A stretch of 64,000 nucleotides of DNA, taken from NCBI GenBank assembly GCA_003963365.1, contig RXJG01000001.1, forward strand, positions 124,001 to 188,000, read 5' to 3'. Below are positions 1-8,147 of the stretch, piece by piece. A program made the position numbers and the translations under genes. Within the stretch, counting starts at the first letter, position 1; every line of letters begins with the position of its first letter. The notes under the pieces were generated by a model. The model was not told the DNA's origin and ran no database searches. It worked only from the letters and a program-made list of their open reading frames with translations. Source of the DNA: Sphingobacteriales bacterium (lineage in GTDB: Bacteria; Bacteroidota; Bacteroidia; Chitinophagales; Chitinophagaceae).

Positions 1-2628
1 CACATAAGCCGTAGGGTTTTGTTAGATACACTCAATGATCAGCTATGGGTGGGGGGATCAGACGGGCTACTGTTGTTTGATAAAAAAACAAGAAAGGTTT
101 ATTCCCATGCAAATAATCCGCTGCATCATCCTTTGCTGGCGCAATTAACAGGTTCTAAAAGCGCCGTACTGCTGATGGATGCTTTTAATAATATTTGGCT
201 CGTTACCTTATCTAACCCCTCTGTCTTTTACCGGTACAATATAGTAACACATACCATCAAAACCTATTCTTTATATAAGATCAACAGTAATATTAAGGAA
301 CAACAACTTGCACAGCAGGATAAAGCAGCACCGTTAATATTGTATACTTTTTTTGAAGACAACCATCATGTGCTATGGATAACCACCGGTTATTCTGGCT
401 TATTAAGATATGACCGGGAAGCGGATGATTTTTCCGTTTTTGGAAAAACTAAAGCAATTGAAAATAGTATTTCTTACTCGTACGATATTTTCACCATTTT
501 CCAGGACAGAGACGAAAATATATGGGTGGGGTCCGATAAAGGTATTTCCATCTTCAACCCTTACCGGCAAAACTTTTATGTTGTTCGCCATGAAGAAGGT
601 AACGATGCTTCGTTGCCAAATAGTGAAATAAATGCCTGTACTTTAGTGGCCGGTGGTGATATACTTGCCGGAACCTGGGGAGGAGGAATAACTATATTTG
701 ATAATCAATGGCATTTTAAAAGAAACATTCATTTTGACAAGCCGGAAGAAAATAATCTTATTTGGACTTTTATTCAAAGAGAAGACAGTACTACCCTGGT
801 GGGATGCCAGCATGGCTATATTCATATTTATTATCCTGTTAATGGAAAGATTGAAACCATACGCCCCCCCGAAATGAATTCTTCTACGGTTTTTAGTATG
901 GCAAAGGATGGGGCGGGTAATGTGTTCTTTGGTTTGTACAATGGTGAAATTGCCTTATGGAACAGGAATCAAGATAAATTTTACGGGTACCACCGTAACC
1001 CCTTAAATACTACGCAAAAACTTCCGCCGGTTTCACAAATTTATATTGACCCTGAAAATCGCTGCTGGGCAGGAACAGCTTATGGACTTAAGCTTTTTGA
1101 TCCTGTAAAAAAAGAATTTCTTTTCACTTATTTGCCAGACAATAAAAACACCCAGTTTTATTCAACGAACTGGATCACGGATATAGAAATTTATAACGAT
1201 ACCACACTTTTGCTGGGGACCATGTACGACGGTCCGCTTCTTTTTAATGTCAACACCACCCGTTTTTCCCGATTAGATATACCGGATGCGAGACTATTAA
1301 CGGCAGTGTGGGCTGTTAAAAAAGATGAGACCGGAAATTTTTGGTTTACCAGCGATTATGGTTTGTATAAATATATACCAGGCAGTAAAAAACTTTTTAC
1401 GTACAGCATCGAGAACAGTATGCTTAACTCATCTTTCCGGCAACAAAAATTTTCTGTGCTGAACGACGGACGGTGGCTTATCAATACTAAGTCAGAAATT
1501 ATAAGTTTTAACCCGCATGAGCTGAATGATAAAATGAGAAATGATGCCCGTGTGGTGGTAATTACGGGTTTTAAAGTATATGATAAAACTATTTCTATTG
1601 ATTCTTTACTTTACAGGAACCAGCCGGTGCAGTTGAGTTATCAGCAGAATTTTATCACGATAGATTTTGCTTCTCTCGATTTTTCATTTCTGCATGAGAT
1701 AAATTATTTTTATCAGTTAAGTGGTATCGATAAGGATTGGGTAAATGCCGATAAAAGGAATTTTGCCAATTATACCAACTTAAAACCCGGTGATTATGTT
1801 TTTAAGGTAAGATCAGGCAACAGTGACGACCCCCGACTTATTACCAGTTTTATGATTTCTATAGCGCCGCCTTTTTGGCAAACAATTCCATTCCGGGTTG
1901 CTGTTGTCCTGCTTGTTCTTATATTGCTTTATGGATTTTTTTACTGGAGAATTAACAATGTAAGGCGACAGGCTGTTTTAAAGCAAAAAATAACTGAGAC
2001 AGAAATGATGGCATTACGGGCACAAATGAACCCGCATTTTATTTTTAATTGCCTTAATTCAATTGATAACCTCATACAGATAAATGAGAAAGAAAAGGCA
2101 ACTTTATATTTATCAAAATTTGCCAGGCTTATAAGATTTGTTCTTGAAAGCTCAAGGAATAATGTTGTGCCCTGCTGGAAAGATATTGAAACACTTAAAT
2201 TATACCTTGAACTGGAACAATTCAGGTGGGATAATAAATTTATTTGTGAATTTTATGTTGAAGATGAAATTATTAATGGTGATTACAAAGTTCCACCTTT
2301 GATCATACAGCCCTTTATTGAAAATGCTATTCATCACGGGCTACTTAATAAAGATCATGAGGACCGGGTATTAAAAGTGCACATACGGCCTCACCAGCAA
2401 TTTATTCTTTATACAATTGAAGATAATGGCGTAGGAAGGGTTGAAGCACAGAAGTATCAACAACCTGATTTTTATAAACAGCAATCGCTGGGAATGCAGA
2501 TAACAACTGAACGGATTAATTTATTTAACCAGCATAATAATGGGTGGGTGCATATTACAGATCTTAAAGATGAAGCAGGAAAGGCAGCCGGAACTAAAGT
2601 AGAAATTAAATTGCTAAACCAAACATAA
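1..2628 (+). CDS. Propeller-type sensor histidine kinase (5' partial)
   Basis: The reading frame is open from the first base, so the N-terminus (probably a signal peptide and further propeller blades) is missing; the TTG at 19 is unlikely to be the true start. Counting from 19, repeated blade motifs such as WVGGSDG, VLWITTG and NIWVGSDKG mark a periplasmic two-component-regulator propeller (to about 510). A Y_Y_Y domain (about 560-610), one membrane helix (about 628-645), a LytS-type His_kinase domain with MNPHFIFNCLNS (phosphorylated His near 676) and an HATPase domain with ENAIHHG and EDNGVGR follow. It probably senses an extracellular, often glycan-derived, signal and phosphorylates the regulator encoded 6 bp downstream. 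Family is clear; the ligand is unknown. Confidence 0.93.
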   Translation, partial: HISRRVLLDTLNDQLWVGGSDGLLLFDKKTRKVYSHANNPLHHPLLAQLTGSKSAVLLMDAFNNIWLVTLSNPSVFYRYNIVTHTIKTYSLYKINSNIKEQQLAQQDKAAPLILYTFFEDNHHVLWITTGYSGLLRYDREADDFSVFGKTKAIENSISYSYDIFTIFQDRDENIWVGSDKGISIFNPYRQNFYVVRHEEGNDASLPNSEINACTLVAGGDILAGTWGGGITIFDNQWHFKRNIHFDKPEENNLIWTFIQREDSTTLVGCQHGYIHIYYPVNGKIETIRPPEMNSSTVFSMAKDGAGNVFFGLYNGEIALWNRNQDKFYGYHRNPLNTTQKLPPVSQIYIDPENRCWAGTAYGLKLFDPVKKEFLFTYLPDNKNTQFYSTNWITDIEIYNDTTLLLGTMYDGPLLFNVNTTRFSRLDIPDARLLTAVWAVKKDETGNFWFTSDYGLYKYIPGSKKLFTYSIENSMLNSSFRQQKFSVLNDGRWLINTKSEIISFNPHELNDKMRNDARVVVITGFKVYDKTISIDSLLYRNQPVQLSYQQNFITIDFASLDFSFLHEINYFYQLSGIDKDWVNADKRNFANYTNLKPGDYVFKVRSGNSDDPRLITSFMISIAPPFWQTIPFRVAVVLLVLILLYGFFYWRINNVRRQAVLKQKITETEMMALRAQMNPHFIFNCLNSIDNLIQINEKEKATLYLSKFARLIRFVLESSRNNVVPCWKDIETLKLYLELEQFRWDNKFICEFYVEDEIINGDYKVPPLIIQPFIENAIHHGLLNKDHEDRVLKVHIRPHQQFILYTIEDNGVGRVEAQKYQQPDFYKQQSLGMQITTERINLFNQHNNGWVHITDLKDEAGKAAGTKVEIKLLNQT

Positions 2629-2634
2629 TTTAAA

Positions 2635-3384
2635 ATGCTCGGCGCAATAATAGTAGATGATGAAAGTAACAGCCGTAATGGACTAAAAGAGAAGATCAGT
2701 CGCTATTGTCCTGAAGTACAGGTAATAGCTGAATCAGAAAATGGCGAAAACGGTATAAGACTCATTGAGGCCCTGAAGCCCGATATTGTCTTTCTGGATG
2801 TGGAAATGCCAAAGATGAATGGTTTCACAATGCTTCAAAAGTTAACAAGCCGTCATTTTGAAGTAATTTTTATAACTGGCTATGATCATTATGCCATAAA
2901 TGCGATCAAAGTGAGTGCCCTTGATTACCTGGTAAAACCGGTTGAAATAAGTGAATTGAAAGAGGCAGTGCTCAAGGCGATAAATAAAAGAACTACTGCA
3001 AAAAAAAATGAACAGGTGGAATTACTGTTGCAAAATTTACTGAACGATAAGAAGGAACAACTTCGCATCGCTATACCTTCAACTGACGGGCTTCAATTTA
3101 CTGATATTTCTTCTATAATTTACCTGGAAGCAAGCAGTAATTACACTATATTCTTTCTTACAAATAAAAAAAAACTCACAGTAGGCAGAACACTTAAAGA
3201 ATATGAAGAACTCCTGCCCGAAAATATTTTTATCCGCATTCATCACTCTTATATCATTAATAAAAATTTTGTACAGAAATATATAAGGGGAGAAGGAGGT
3301 CAGGTGGTTATGCAAAACAATGTGGTACTGGATGTGGCCAAAAGAAGAAAAGCTGAATTCTTAAAGATTTTTGCTAAAAAATGA
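2635..3384 (+). CDS. LytTR-family response regulator
   Basis: 249 residues, the usual length for a LytR/AlgR-type regulator. The receiver domain occupies about residues 1-120, with acidic pocket VDDE near 8-10, phospho-acceptor Asp55 in FLDVEMPK and conserved Lys101 in YLVKPVE. A LytTR DNA-binding domain fills about 148-245 (IYLEASSNYTIF, then IRIHHSYIINKNFV). It lies 6 bp after the kinase gene, so the two are one operon and almost certainly a cognate pair. Its targets cannot be read from the sequence; the genes downstream show no obvious link. Confidence 0.95.
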   Translation: MLGAIIVDDESNSRNGLKEKISRYCPEVQVIAESENGENGIRLIEALKPDIVFLDVEMPKMNGFTMLQKLTSRHFEVIFITGYDHYAINAIKVSALDYLVKPVEISELKEAVLKAINKRTTAKKNEQVELLLQNLLNDKKEQLRIAIPSTDGLQFTDISSIIYLEASSNYTIFFLTNKKKLTVGRTLKEYEELLPENIFIRIHHSYIINKNFVQKYIRGEGGQVVMQNNVVLDVAKRRKAEFLKIFAKK

Positions 3385-3930
3385 ATGACATAGCCGTTAT
3401 AGTTTGCATTGCAGCTAAATAATTATTCATTTGCTGGCTTCCTTTCAGGCAGGGGAAAAAATAAAAGATAATAGAAGTAAACAAAGCATGATTGATGACT
3501 CAATAATCCAAATCTTCAAGATATGTTCTTTTGAAATTATCCTTACTAATATAACTGCGGGTATAAAATAAAAAAGGACGTTGTGAAAAAGCCGGCAATT
3601 AAATGTGGCTATGCCGTTGTGTCGCCTGCAAATGCGTTGTTATCAATGATAAGTTCAACCAGGCAGTAAAAACCCATAAGATAAAGGGAGATGTAAAAAA
3701 CAACAAATTGTTTGATAATGTTTTCAAATTCATTGGTGGGGCAATTCTTTAATTGTCGCTTATTGGTATTGTATAAAGATAGCGCAGTTTGTCTTCCGGT
3801 GCGGTGAGTAACAAAGTCGCAATACACAAGTCAGCATGACACCCGCCCGGGAAATAGAGCTACCACAATACCCATCCGGGATGAATATTGCCTGTTGCCT
3901 TTATTAATAATTTCAGGATTTCTACCCCCG
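3385..3930. other. Intergenic region without a convincing gene
   Basis: About 550 bp between the response regulator and the left direct repeat. A minus-strand frame at 3609-3827 (GTG start, 72 codons) has one hydrophobic stretch (FVVFYISLYLMGFYCLVELI) but no recognised family, no clear ribosome-binding site and no operon context. It may be a decayed gene fragment. No RNA gene or terminator is seen. Confidence 0.4.
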
Positions 3931-4095
3931 CAGGGTTATGTTTTTCAAGTTACTGCATTGTCAATTATTAAAAAGGGAATGCCGGGAAATATTTTAAGCC
4001 TTTTCGCTTCATGGGTTTTTCCATATTGAAGGATATCGATTTAGCTGGTGAATAAATGGTTCAGCATTTATACTCTCACACCGCAGGCTCGGGTG
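3931..4095 (+). repeat. Left copy of ~165-bp direct repeat
   Basis: Starts CAGGGTTATGTTTTTCAAGT and ends near CTCGGGTG. It aligns along its whole length to 4977-5139 at roughly 85 percent identity by eye; the best block is GATATCGATTTAGCTGG followed by TGAATAAATGGTTCAGCATTT. The copies are in the same orientation and bracket two genes with codon habits unlike their neighbours. No transposase is encoded in either copy. Confidence 0.85.
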
Positions 4096-4134
4096 GGCCA
4101 GACCCTGTGGGGAAGGAATGTGCTGCCCTGTTTA

Positions 4135-4464
4135 TCATTGTCGTGGTGCGTAATAAATTATACATACTCCTAATAACGCTATCAACGCTCCAATTATGTC
4201 ATATTTGTCGGGCGAATAATTGTCGAATTTCATTGACCATAAAATTGACATTACAATAAATACTCCGCCATAGGTTGCGTAAACTCTCGCAAAGTTCGAT
4301 GTCTGCCAAGTTGCAACAACGCCATAAAATGCAAGTGTCAAACCGCCTAAAAGTCCGAACCACCAAGGTTTGTCTTCTTTGAGCCAAAGCCAAACGAGAT
4401 AACCACCGCCAATTTCACAAAGTCCAGCGAGTATAAAAATTGGAATGGATTTCAGCATTTCCAT
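4135..4464 (-). CDS. UPF0060 (YnfA-like) membrane protein
   Basis: 109 residues with four predicted membrane helices and the hallmarks of the UPF0060/YnfA family: a GLCEIGGGYLVWLWL segment, GLLGG, YGVVATWQ, NFARVYATYGGVF and a C-terminal GALIALLGVCIIYYAPR. Length matches the family (about 108). These are small drug/metabolite-superfamily-like inner-membrane proteins, often carried near metal-resistance genes; the transported substrate is not established. The ATG overlaps the stop of the upstream lipoprotein gene (TAATG), so the two are translationally coupled. Both lie between the direct repeats at 3931 and 4977, which suggests they arrived together. Confidence 0.92.
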   Translation of the reverse strand: MEMLKSIPIFILAGLCEIGGGYLVWLWLKEDKPWWFGLLGGLTLAFYGVVATWQTSNFARVYATYGGVFIVMSILWSMKFDNYSPDKYDIIGALIALLGVCIIYYAPRQ

Positions 4465-4913
4465 TAAAGTCCAAGTTCTGATGTTATAAAATCTTTTGCT
4501 CCGTCCACACCTGTCAATTCAAGCCACGCTTCACTTTTGTCGCCACTTACGGAAAGTCCGAAAGTAAAAAAGTCGCAACACGCTCTTTCTGTTTTTATGA
4601 ACTCTGTTAGTTCGTCTAAAACTTCGTCAGTTCCCGAAAACTTAAAAGCAAAGCCTTCTTTCAATTCTTTCTTTTCAAGTATTTGTCCTTTTAAACTTGC
4701 AATAACAGTTTCTTTTCGTTTTTGAAGTTCTGGCGTGGTCAGTTTGCAACTCAGTTCATTGGTCTTGCTTTTGGCTTTGCAGTTGTCGCTACAAGTTGAA
4801 GTTGTTGTTTCTTTGTCTGTTGTCATTGTTTTATTATTCGCTTTTTTGTCAGAGTTGTTACACGCTGTCAAAGTCAAGATTGTCAAAGTTAAAATTGTCG
4901 CAATATTTTTCAT
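4464..4913 (-). CDS. Small lipoprotein with paired-cysteine domain
   Basis: 149 residues. The N-terminus has a lipoprotein signal (ILTLTILTLTAC, lipidated Cys18), then a Thr/Lys-rich tether with CSDNCKAK. The globular part (about 58-149) contains TERACCDFFTFGLSV, a Cys-Cys motif seen in small Bacteroidota proteins that sit beside metal-handling genes. A role in metal binding or detoxification together with the UPF0060 protein is inference from the cysteines and the pairing, not shown. Translation of the next gene is coupled by a 1-bp overlap. Codons such as GAC, TTC and CTT are more frequent than in the flanking genes, a hint of transfer. Confidence 0.8.
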   Translation of the reverse strand: MKNIATILTLTILTLTACNNSDKKANNKTMTTDKETTTSTCSDNCKAKSKTNELSCKLTTPELQKRKETVIASLKGQILEKKELKEGFAFKFSGTDEVLDELTEFIKTERACCDFFTFGLSVSGDKSEAWLELTGVDGAKDFITSELGL

Positions 4914-4976
4914 TTTTTTCTGTTGTTTAATGTTTTTCTATCTCCGCTGGGTCTGGCCTTGCCGGCCCCGCGGCAA

Positions 4977-5139
4977 CAGGGTTATATTTTTCAAGTTACT
5001 GCATTGTCAATGATTAAAAAGGAAGGTGGGGAAATGTTTTATGCCTTTTGGCTTCATGCGTTTCTCCATATTGATGGATATCGATTTAGCTGGTGAATAA
5101 ATGGTTCAGCATTTGTACTCACACACCGCAGGGTCGGGT
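4977..5139 (+). repeat. Right copy of ~165-bp direct repeat
   Basis: Direct repeat partner of 3931-4095, starting CAGGGTTATATTTTTCAAGT. Its right edge coincides with the point where the katG remnant begins, which suggests the repeat was involved in the event that removed the rest of katG. A 10-bp inverted repeat, GGCCAGACCC at 4096-4105 and GGGTCTGGCC at 4949-4958, lies just inside the left copy and just outside this copy. Confidence 0.85.
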
Positions 5140-5233
5140 ATATGCCTGTGAAGATGGAAAAGAAAAGTATGTAAATAATTTTGTGGCAGTATGTGATAAG
5201 GTGATGAATCCGGACAGGTTTGATTTAGCTTAG
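5138..5233 (+). pseudogene. katG: 3' remnant of catalase-peroxidase gene katG
   Basis: The plus frame from 5138 gives 31 residues and a stop, beginning [15 protein letters not shown] and ending [11 protein letters not shown]. This matches the conserved C-terminus of KatG (VYA..DA.EKFV.DFVAAW.KVMN.DRFDL). No start codon or upstream KatG sequence remains; the frame runs straight into the right direct repeat. The usual Trp of the AAW motif is replaced (AVC), in keeping with decay. A strong terminator follows, probably the original katG terminator. Upstream flanks were checked and contain no other katG piece. Confidence 0.82.
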
Positions 5234-5259
5234 TTGGCTACTGATGAATAGTAAAGGTA

Positions 5260-5287
5260 AGGCGGTCTTTTGGACCGCCTTTTTTAT
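5260..5287 (+). terminator. Rho-independent terminator after katG remnant
   Basis: Perfect 8-bp stem AGGCGGTC/GACCGCCT with a TTTTG loop, followed by TTTTTTATTTG. It lies 26 bp after the stop of the katG fragment in the same direction. Confidence 0.85.
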
Positions 5288-5398
5288 TTGAAATAAAAAC
5301 TCCAAAAAAGAGCAGTATAGGCAAAGCCATTTGCCGGGTAATAATTTATAAGCTACGCTGAGCCAGGGAGGGTATACAAATTTACGCTTTATAAACCC

Positions 5399-6793
5399 TT
5401 ATTGTTTTATGAATTTTTGATTTACTCCACCTCCGTCAGGTTGCTTTATAGTAATAATATAAATCCCTTTAGGCAAAGTTTCGATATTACACCGGTTAAC
5501 ACCCTGATGCAATGAAATTGCTTCTATTGTTCGTCCTGACAAATCACTGATTGAGGCCATGCCATCGGCTTTAATCTCATATTCAACATTTAGCTGCGCA
5601 GTGGCAGGATTGGGCCATATAGCTATTTTGTTATCGGATTTAATTGTTACCAGCTCAGTAGTAGAATAATGAAAATTTCCATTTATATCTACCTGGCGGA
5701 TACGGAAATAATTGTCTCCTGATATAGCATTGGTATATTTATAATTATAATATTCTATATCCCCGCTGCTTCCTTTTTCACTTAAAAAACTAATATCATT
5801 CCAAGTTTGCCCATCACGACTATATTCAACATAATAACCGGCATTGTCAATTTGCTTTGTAACTTCCCAATTAAGCATTACCTGGTTATTATTTGCAAGC
5901 GTAGCACTAAAACCAACCCATGTTACGGGTAATATCCCTGTTGGAAAATTGCACGAGGTAAGATCGGTAATACCACTACCACCCATTGTTCCAAGAAGCG
6001 TAAAAGTATGATTGTTGTTGAACTGGTACAAAGTATTGTCTTTTGCTGACATATACATCTGTCCGGTGGCAGTAAACCCGATACCATATATATCGCCGGT
6101 TAATGGACTTGGGTAGTTGGTGGGAGAGATTATTGTACTAAGTGTAAGACTCGCCACTGCAGAGGTAGGCAGTGGGGCATTTAATTTATATAACGCATAC
6201 TGACCCGTTCCCCCTGCTGCTACAAACCATAAATTTCCGTTTCCATCAATTGCCATATCACCGGTAGATAATGTGCTAAAAGAAGTGATAGGGTTTCCGG
6301 TGGCCTGATCTTTAAATGTGCTGGTAAGGAAGCTCCATGTATTGGAAGCGATGTCATAGTAATATAGATTGCCGTTTACATCAATACAATAGTAACCAAA
6401 ACCATTTGCGCTTACACAACCCGAATGTATGGTATTGGTAGGCCCTGAGGTGGTTGACAGATTGCTGGATGTTGACGTGGTTGGATTATAGGAAATAAAT
6501 TTGCCAGGGCTGCCCGGCTGTGCCAGCCAATAGTAAAATTTACCATCCAGACTATTATAGCCAAGTCCATTAGCCTGAGAGGAACCAGATAGCGGAGTAT
6601 TTAATGCTGCTCCCTGGCTAACCGTTGGATACACAGTGATAGGATAGATGTTACCATTAGCATCTATTCCATAAATAATTGTTTTGGGACTGGAACATAC
6701 CTGCGCATCAATGTTCTGCATCAGAAAAAGAGAAGCCAGTAAGGCTAGGGTACGGGCAATCCATTTGCTTGTAGGAAAAAAAATAGTTCTCAT
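5399..6793 (-). CDS. T9SS type A sorting-domain secreted protein
   Basis: 464 residues. A signal peptide (about 1-30, ending near QNIDAQ) is followed by a propeller-like region with repeated motifs such as GKFYYWLAQPG, GFGYYCIDVNGNLYYYD and DGNGNLWFVAAGG. A fibronectin-like segment (NQVMLNWEVTKQIDNAGYYVEYS) precedes the type IX C-terminal sorting domain (WPNPA, SDLSGRTIEAISL, LPKGIYIITIKQ, QKFIKQ) at about 390-464. The protein should cross the outer membrane by the type IX system and stay on the surface or be released. It stands alone between long intergenic gaps. Its ligand or substrate is unknown. Confidence 0.9.
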   Translation of the reverse strand: MRTIFFPTSKWIARTLALLASLFLMQNIDAQVCSSPKTIIYGIDANGNIYPITVYPTVSQGAALNTPLSGSSQANGLGYNSLDGKFYYWLAQPGSPGKFISYNPTTSTSSNLSTTSGPTNTIHSGCVSANGFGYYCIDVNGNLYYYDIASNTWSFLTSTFKDQATGNPITSFSTLSTGDMAIDGNGNLWFVAAGGTGQYALYKLNAPLPTSAVASLTLSTIISPTNYPSPLTGDIYGIGFTATGQMYMSAKDNTLYQFNNNHTFTLLGTMGGSGITDLTSCNFPTGILPVTWVGFSATLANNNQVMLNWEVTKQIDNAGYYVEYSRDGQTWNDISFLSEKGSSGDIEYYNYKYTNAISGDNYFRIRQVDINGNFHYSTTELVTIKSDNKIAIWPNPATAQLNVEYEIKADGMASISDLSGRTIEAISLHQGVNRCNIETLPKGIYIITIKQPDGGGVNQKFIKQ

Positions 6794-7524
6794 TTTTTAG
6801 GTTTTCGTGATTAGCTATTAGTCTTCCAAGGAAACGGACTTAAGAAAATATTCTTAAATGGACATTATGTGATGTCAGCCTGCGCTGAAGTTTGAAATCT
6901 TTGATGAGTCTTCGTAACCAGTAATTTCAACATATGGTTCGAACTACTACAATTCAAAAGTACTATCTCAAATCACTACTTGCAATAGTAAAAATACTGT
7001 TGGCGCATAGTAAAATTTTTTTCGGCACATGCCCGGTAACAAATTCTCAATAATTTACGCAAAACATTTTTCATCAGTGCGTTACCCAAACCCTCCCGTT
7101 ATTGGGTTATTCTTCTGCATTTTTCCTTTGGGATGGTTACGCCCATTAAGCCTTCCTTTCCTGCAAGTATGCCTAAAACAAAGATCAGTGACGAAGCAGG
7201 GTTTATGGCTTTTTTTTACAAATACGGAAGCTAACAGGATTGGTTTGCATTCGCAGGAATAAGACAGCCAGCAACTCATAATGAATATTATTTCCTGTTA
7301 ACAAGCAGGTATACCCTTTCTACTTTGCTTATAAGCATCCAGAATAGGTGTTTAATAAAATGTTACGGATGCCGCAAATATGTAAAACAAGGTGAAGTAT
7401 ATTTTGTAAATGAGGCAATGGTATACCTGTTGCCTGAATAGTATTGATATAATTAATAATGAGATAATGGAGACGTCATATCCAGCTTAATCCTGATCAA
7501 TAATTTGCTCAAAATTTAAGCGCT
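6794..7524. other. Intergenic region, no gene seen
   Basis: About 730 bp between divergently read genes. Overlapping frames at 7029-7262 and 7082-7279 on opposite strands have no family features or ribosome-binding signal. The region should hold the promoters of the T9SS protein and of the PAP2 gene, but no box is clear enough to call. Confidence 0.4.
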
Positions 7525-8136
7525 ATGGATATACTTCAGGTATTACAGCAAGTAGATGAGAACCTGTTTCTGACCATTAACCGGGATGGTAATGTGCCGG
7601 TGTTGAACCCGGTTATGCTGCTATTTCGTAACGCTATTACCTGGATACCGCTTTATCTTTTTGTGCTACTCTGGTCTTTTTTTAAATTCAAAGAAAGATT
7701 TATTCCTTTTGTTGTATTAAGTATTATAACTTTCGCAGTAAGTGATTTTACTTCGGCCAGTATTTTAAAACCTGCTTTTTTACGCCCCCGGCCCTGTTAT
7801 AATCCTGCGCTTATTGATGTGATGAACCTTTTAACGGGATGCGGGGGAGTGAATTCAATGCCTTCTTCTCATGCCACTAATCATTTTGCACTGGCTACTT
7901 TTTGGTTTTGGTCAATATATATTACAACGGGTAAAAAATGGAGATGGTTATGGCTGTGGGCTGCTGTAATTTGCTATGCACAGGTTTATGTGGGAAAACA
8001 TTACCCTTTTGATGTGCTGGTGGGTGCTTTTTACGGTTTGGTAATTGGCACCGTTGCCGCTAAAATTTTTGAAAAACCAACTCTTCCATTCAGAAAAAAC
8101 AACAATACATTTATCCAAACTAATACAACAACCTGA
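7525..8136 (+). CDS. PAP2-family membrane phosphatase
   Basis: 203 residues, several membrane helices. The three phosphatase motifs are present: KPAFLRPRPC, the PSSHATNHF motif with catalytic His, and YVGKHYPFDVLVG with the second His and Asp. Family members remove phosphate from lipid pyrophosphates such as undecaprenyl pyrophosphate, or from phosphatidyl lipids and lipid A, on the outer face of the inner membrane. The following GT39 gene starts 11 bp later, so a joint role in a lipid carrier or envelope glycan pathway is likely (inference). The substrate cannot be chosen from sequence. Confidence 0.92.
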   Translation: MDILQVLQQVDENLFLTINRDGNVPVLNPVMLLFRNAITWIPLYLFVLLWSFFKFKERFIPFVVLSIITFAVSDFTSASILKPAFLRPRPCYNPALIDVMNLLTGCGGVNSMPSSHATNHFALATFWFWSIYITTGKKWRWLWLWAAVICYAQVYVGKHYPFDVLVGAFYGLVIGTVAAKIFEKPTLPFRKNNNTFIQTNTTT

Positions 8137-8147
8137 ACTTTGTTTCT

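Noticed and set aside
3609-3827. 72-codon minus-strand frame with a hydrophobic stretch
   Set aside because: GTG start only, no family, isolated; kept as a note in the intergenic entry.
7029-7279. Opposed overlapping frames in the 6794-7524 gap
   Set aside because: Neither has homology-like motifs or start signals.
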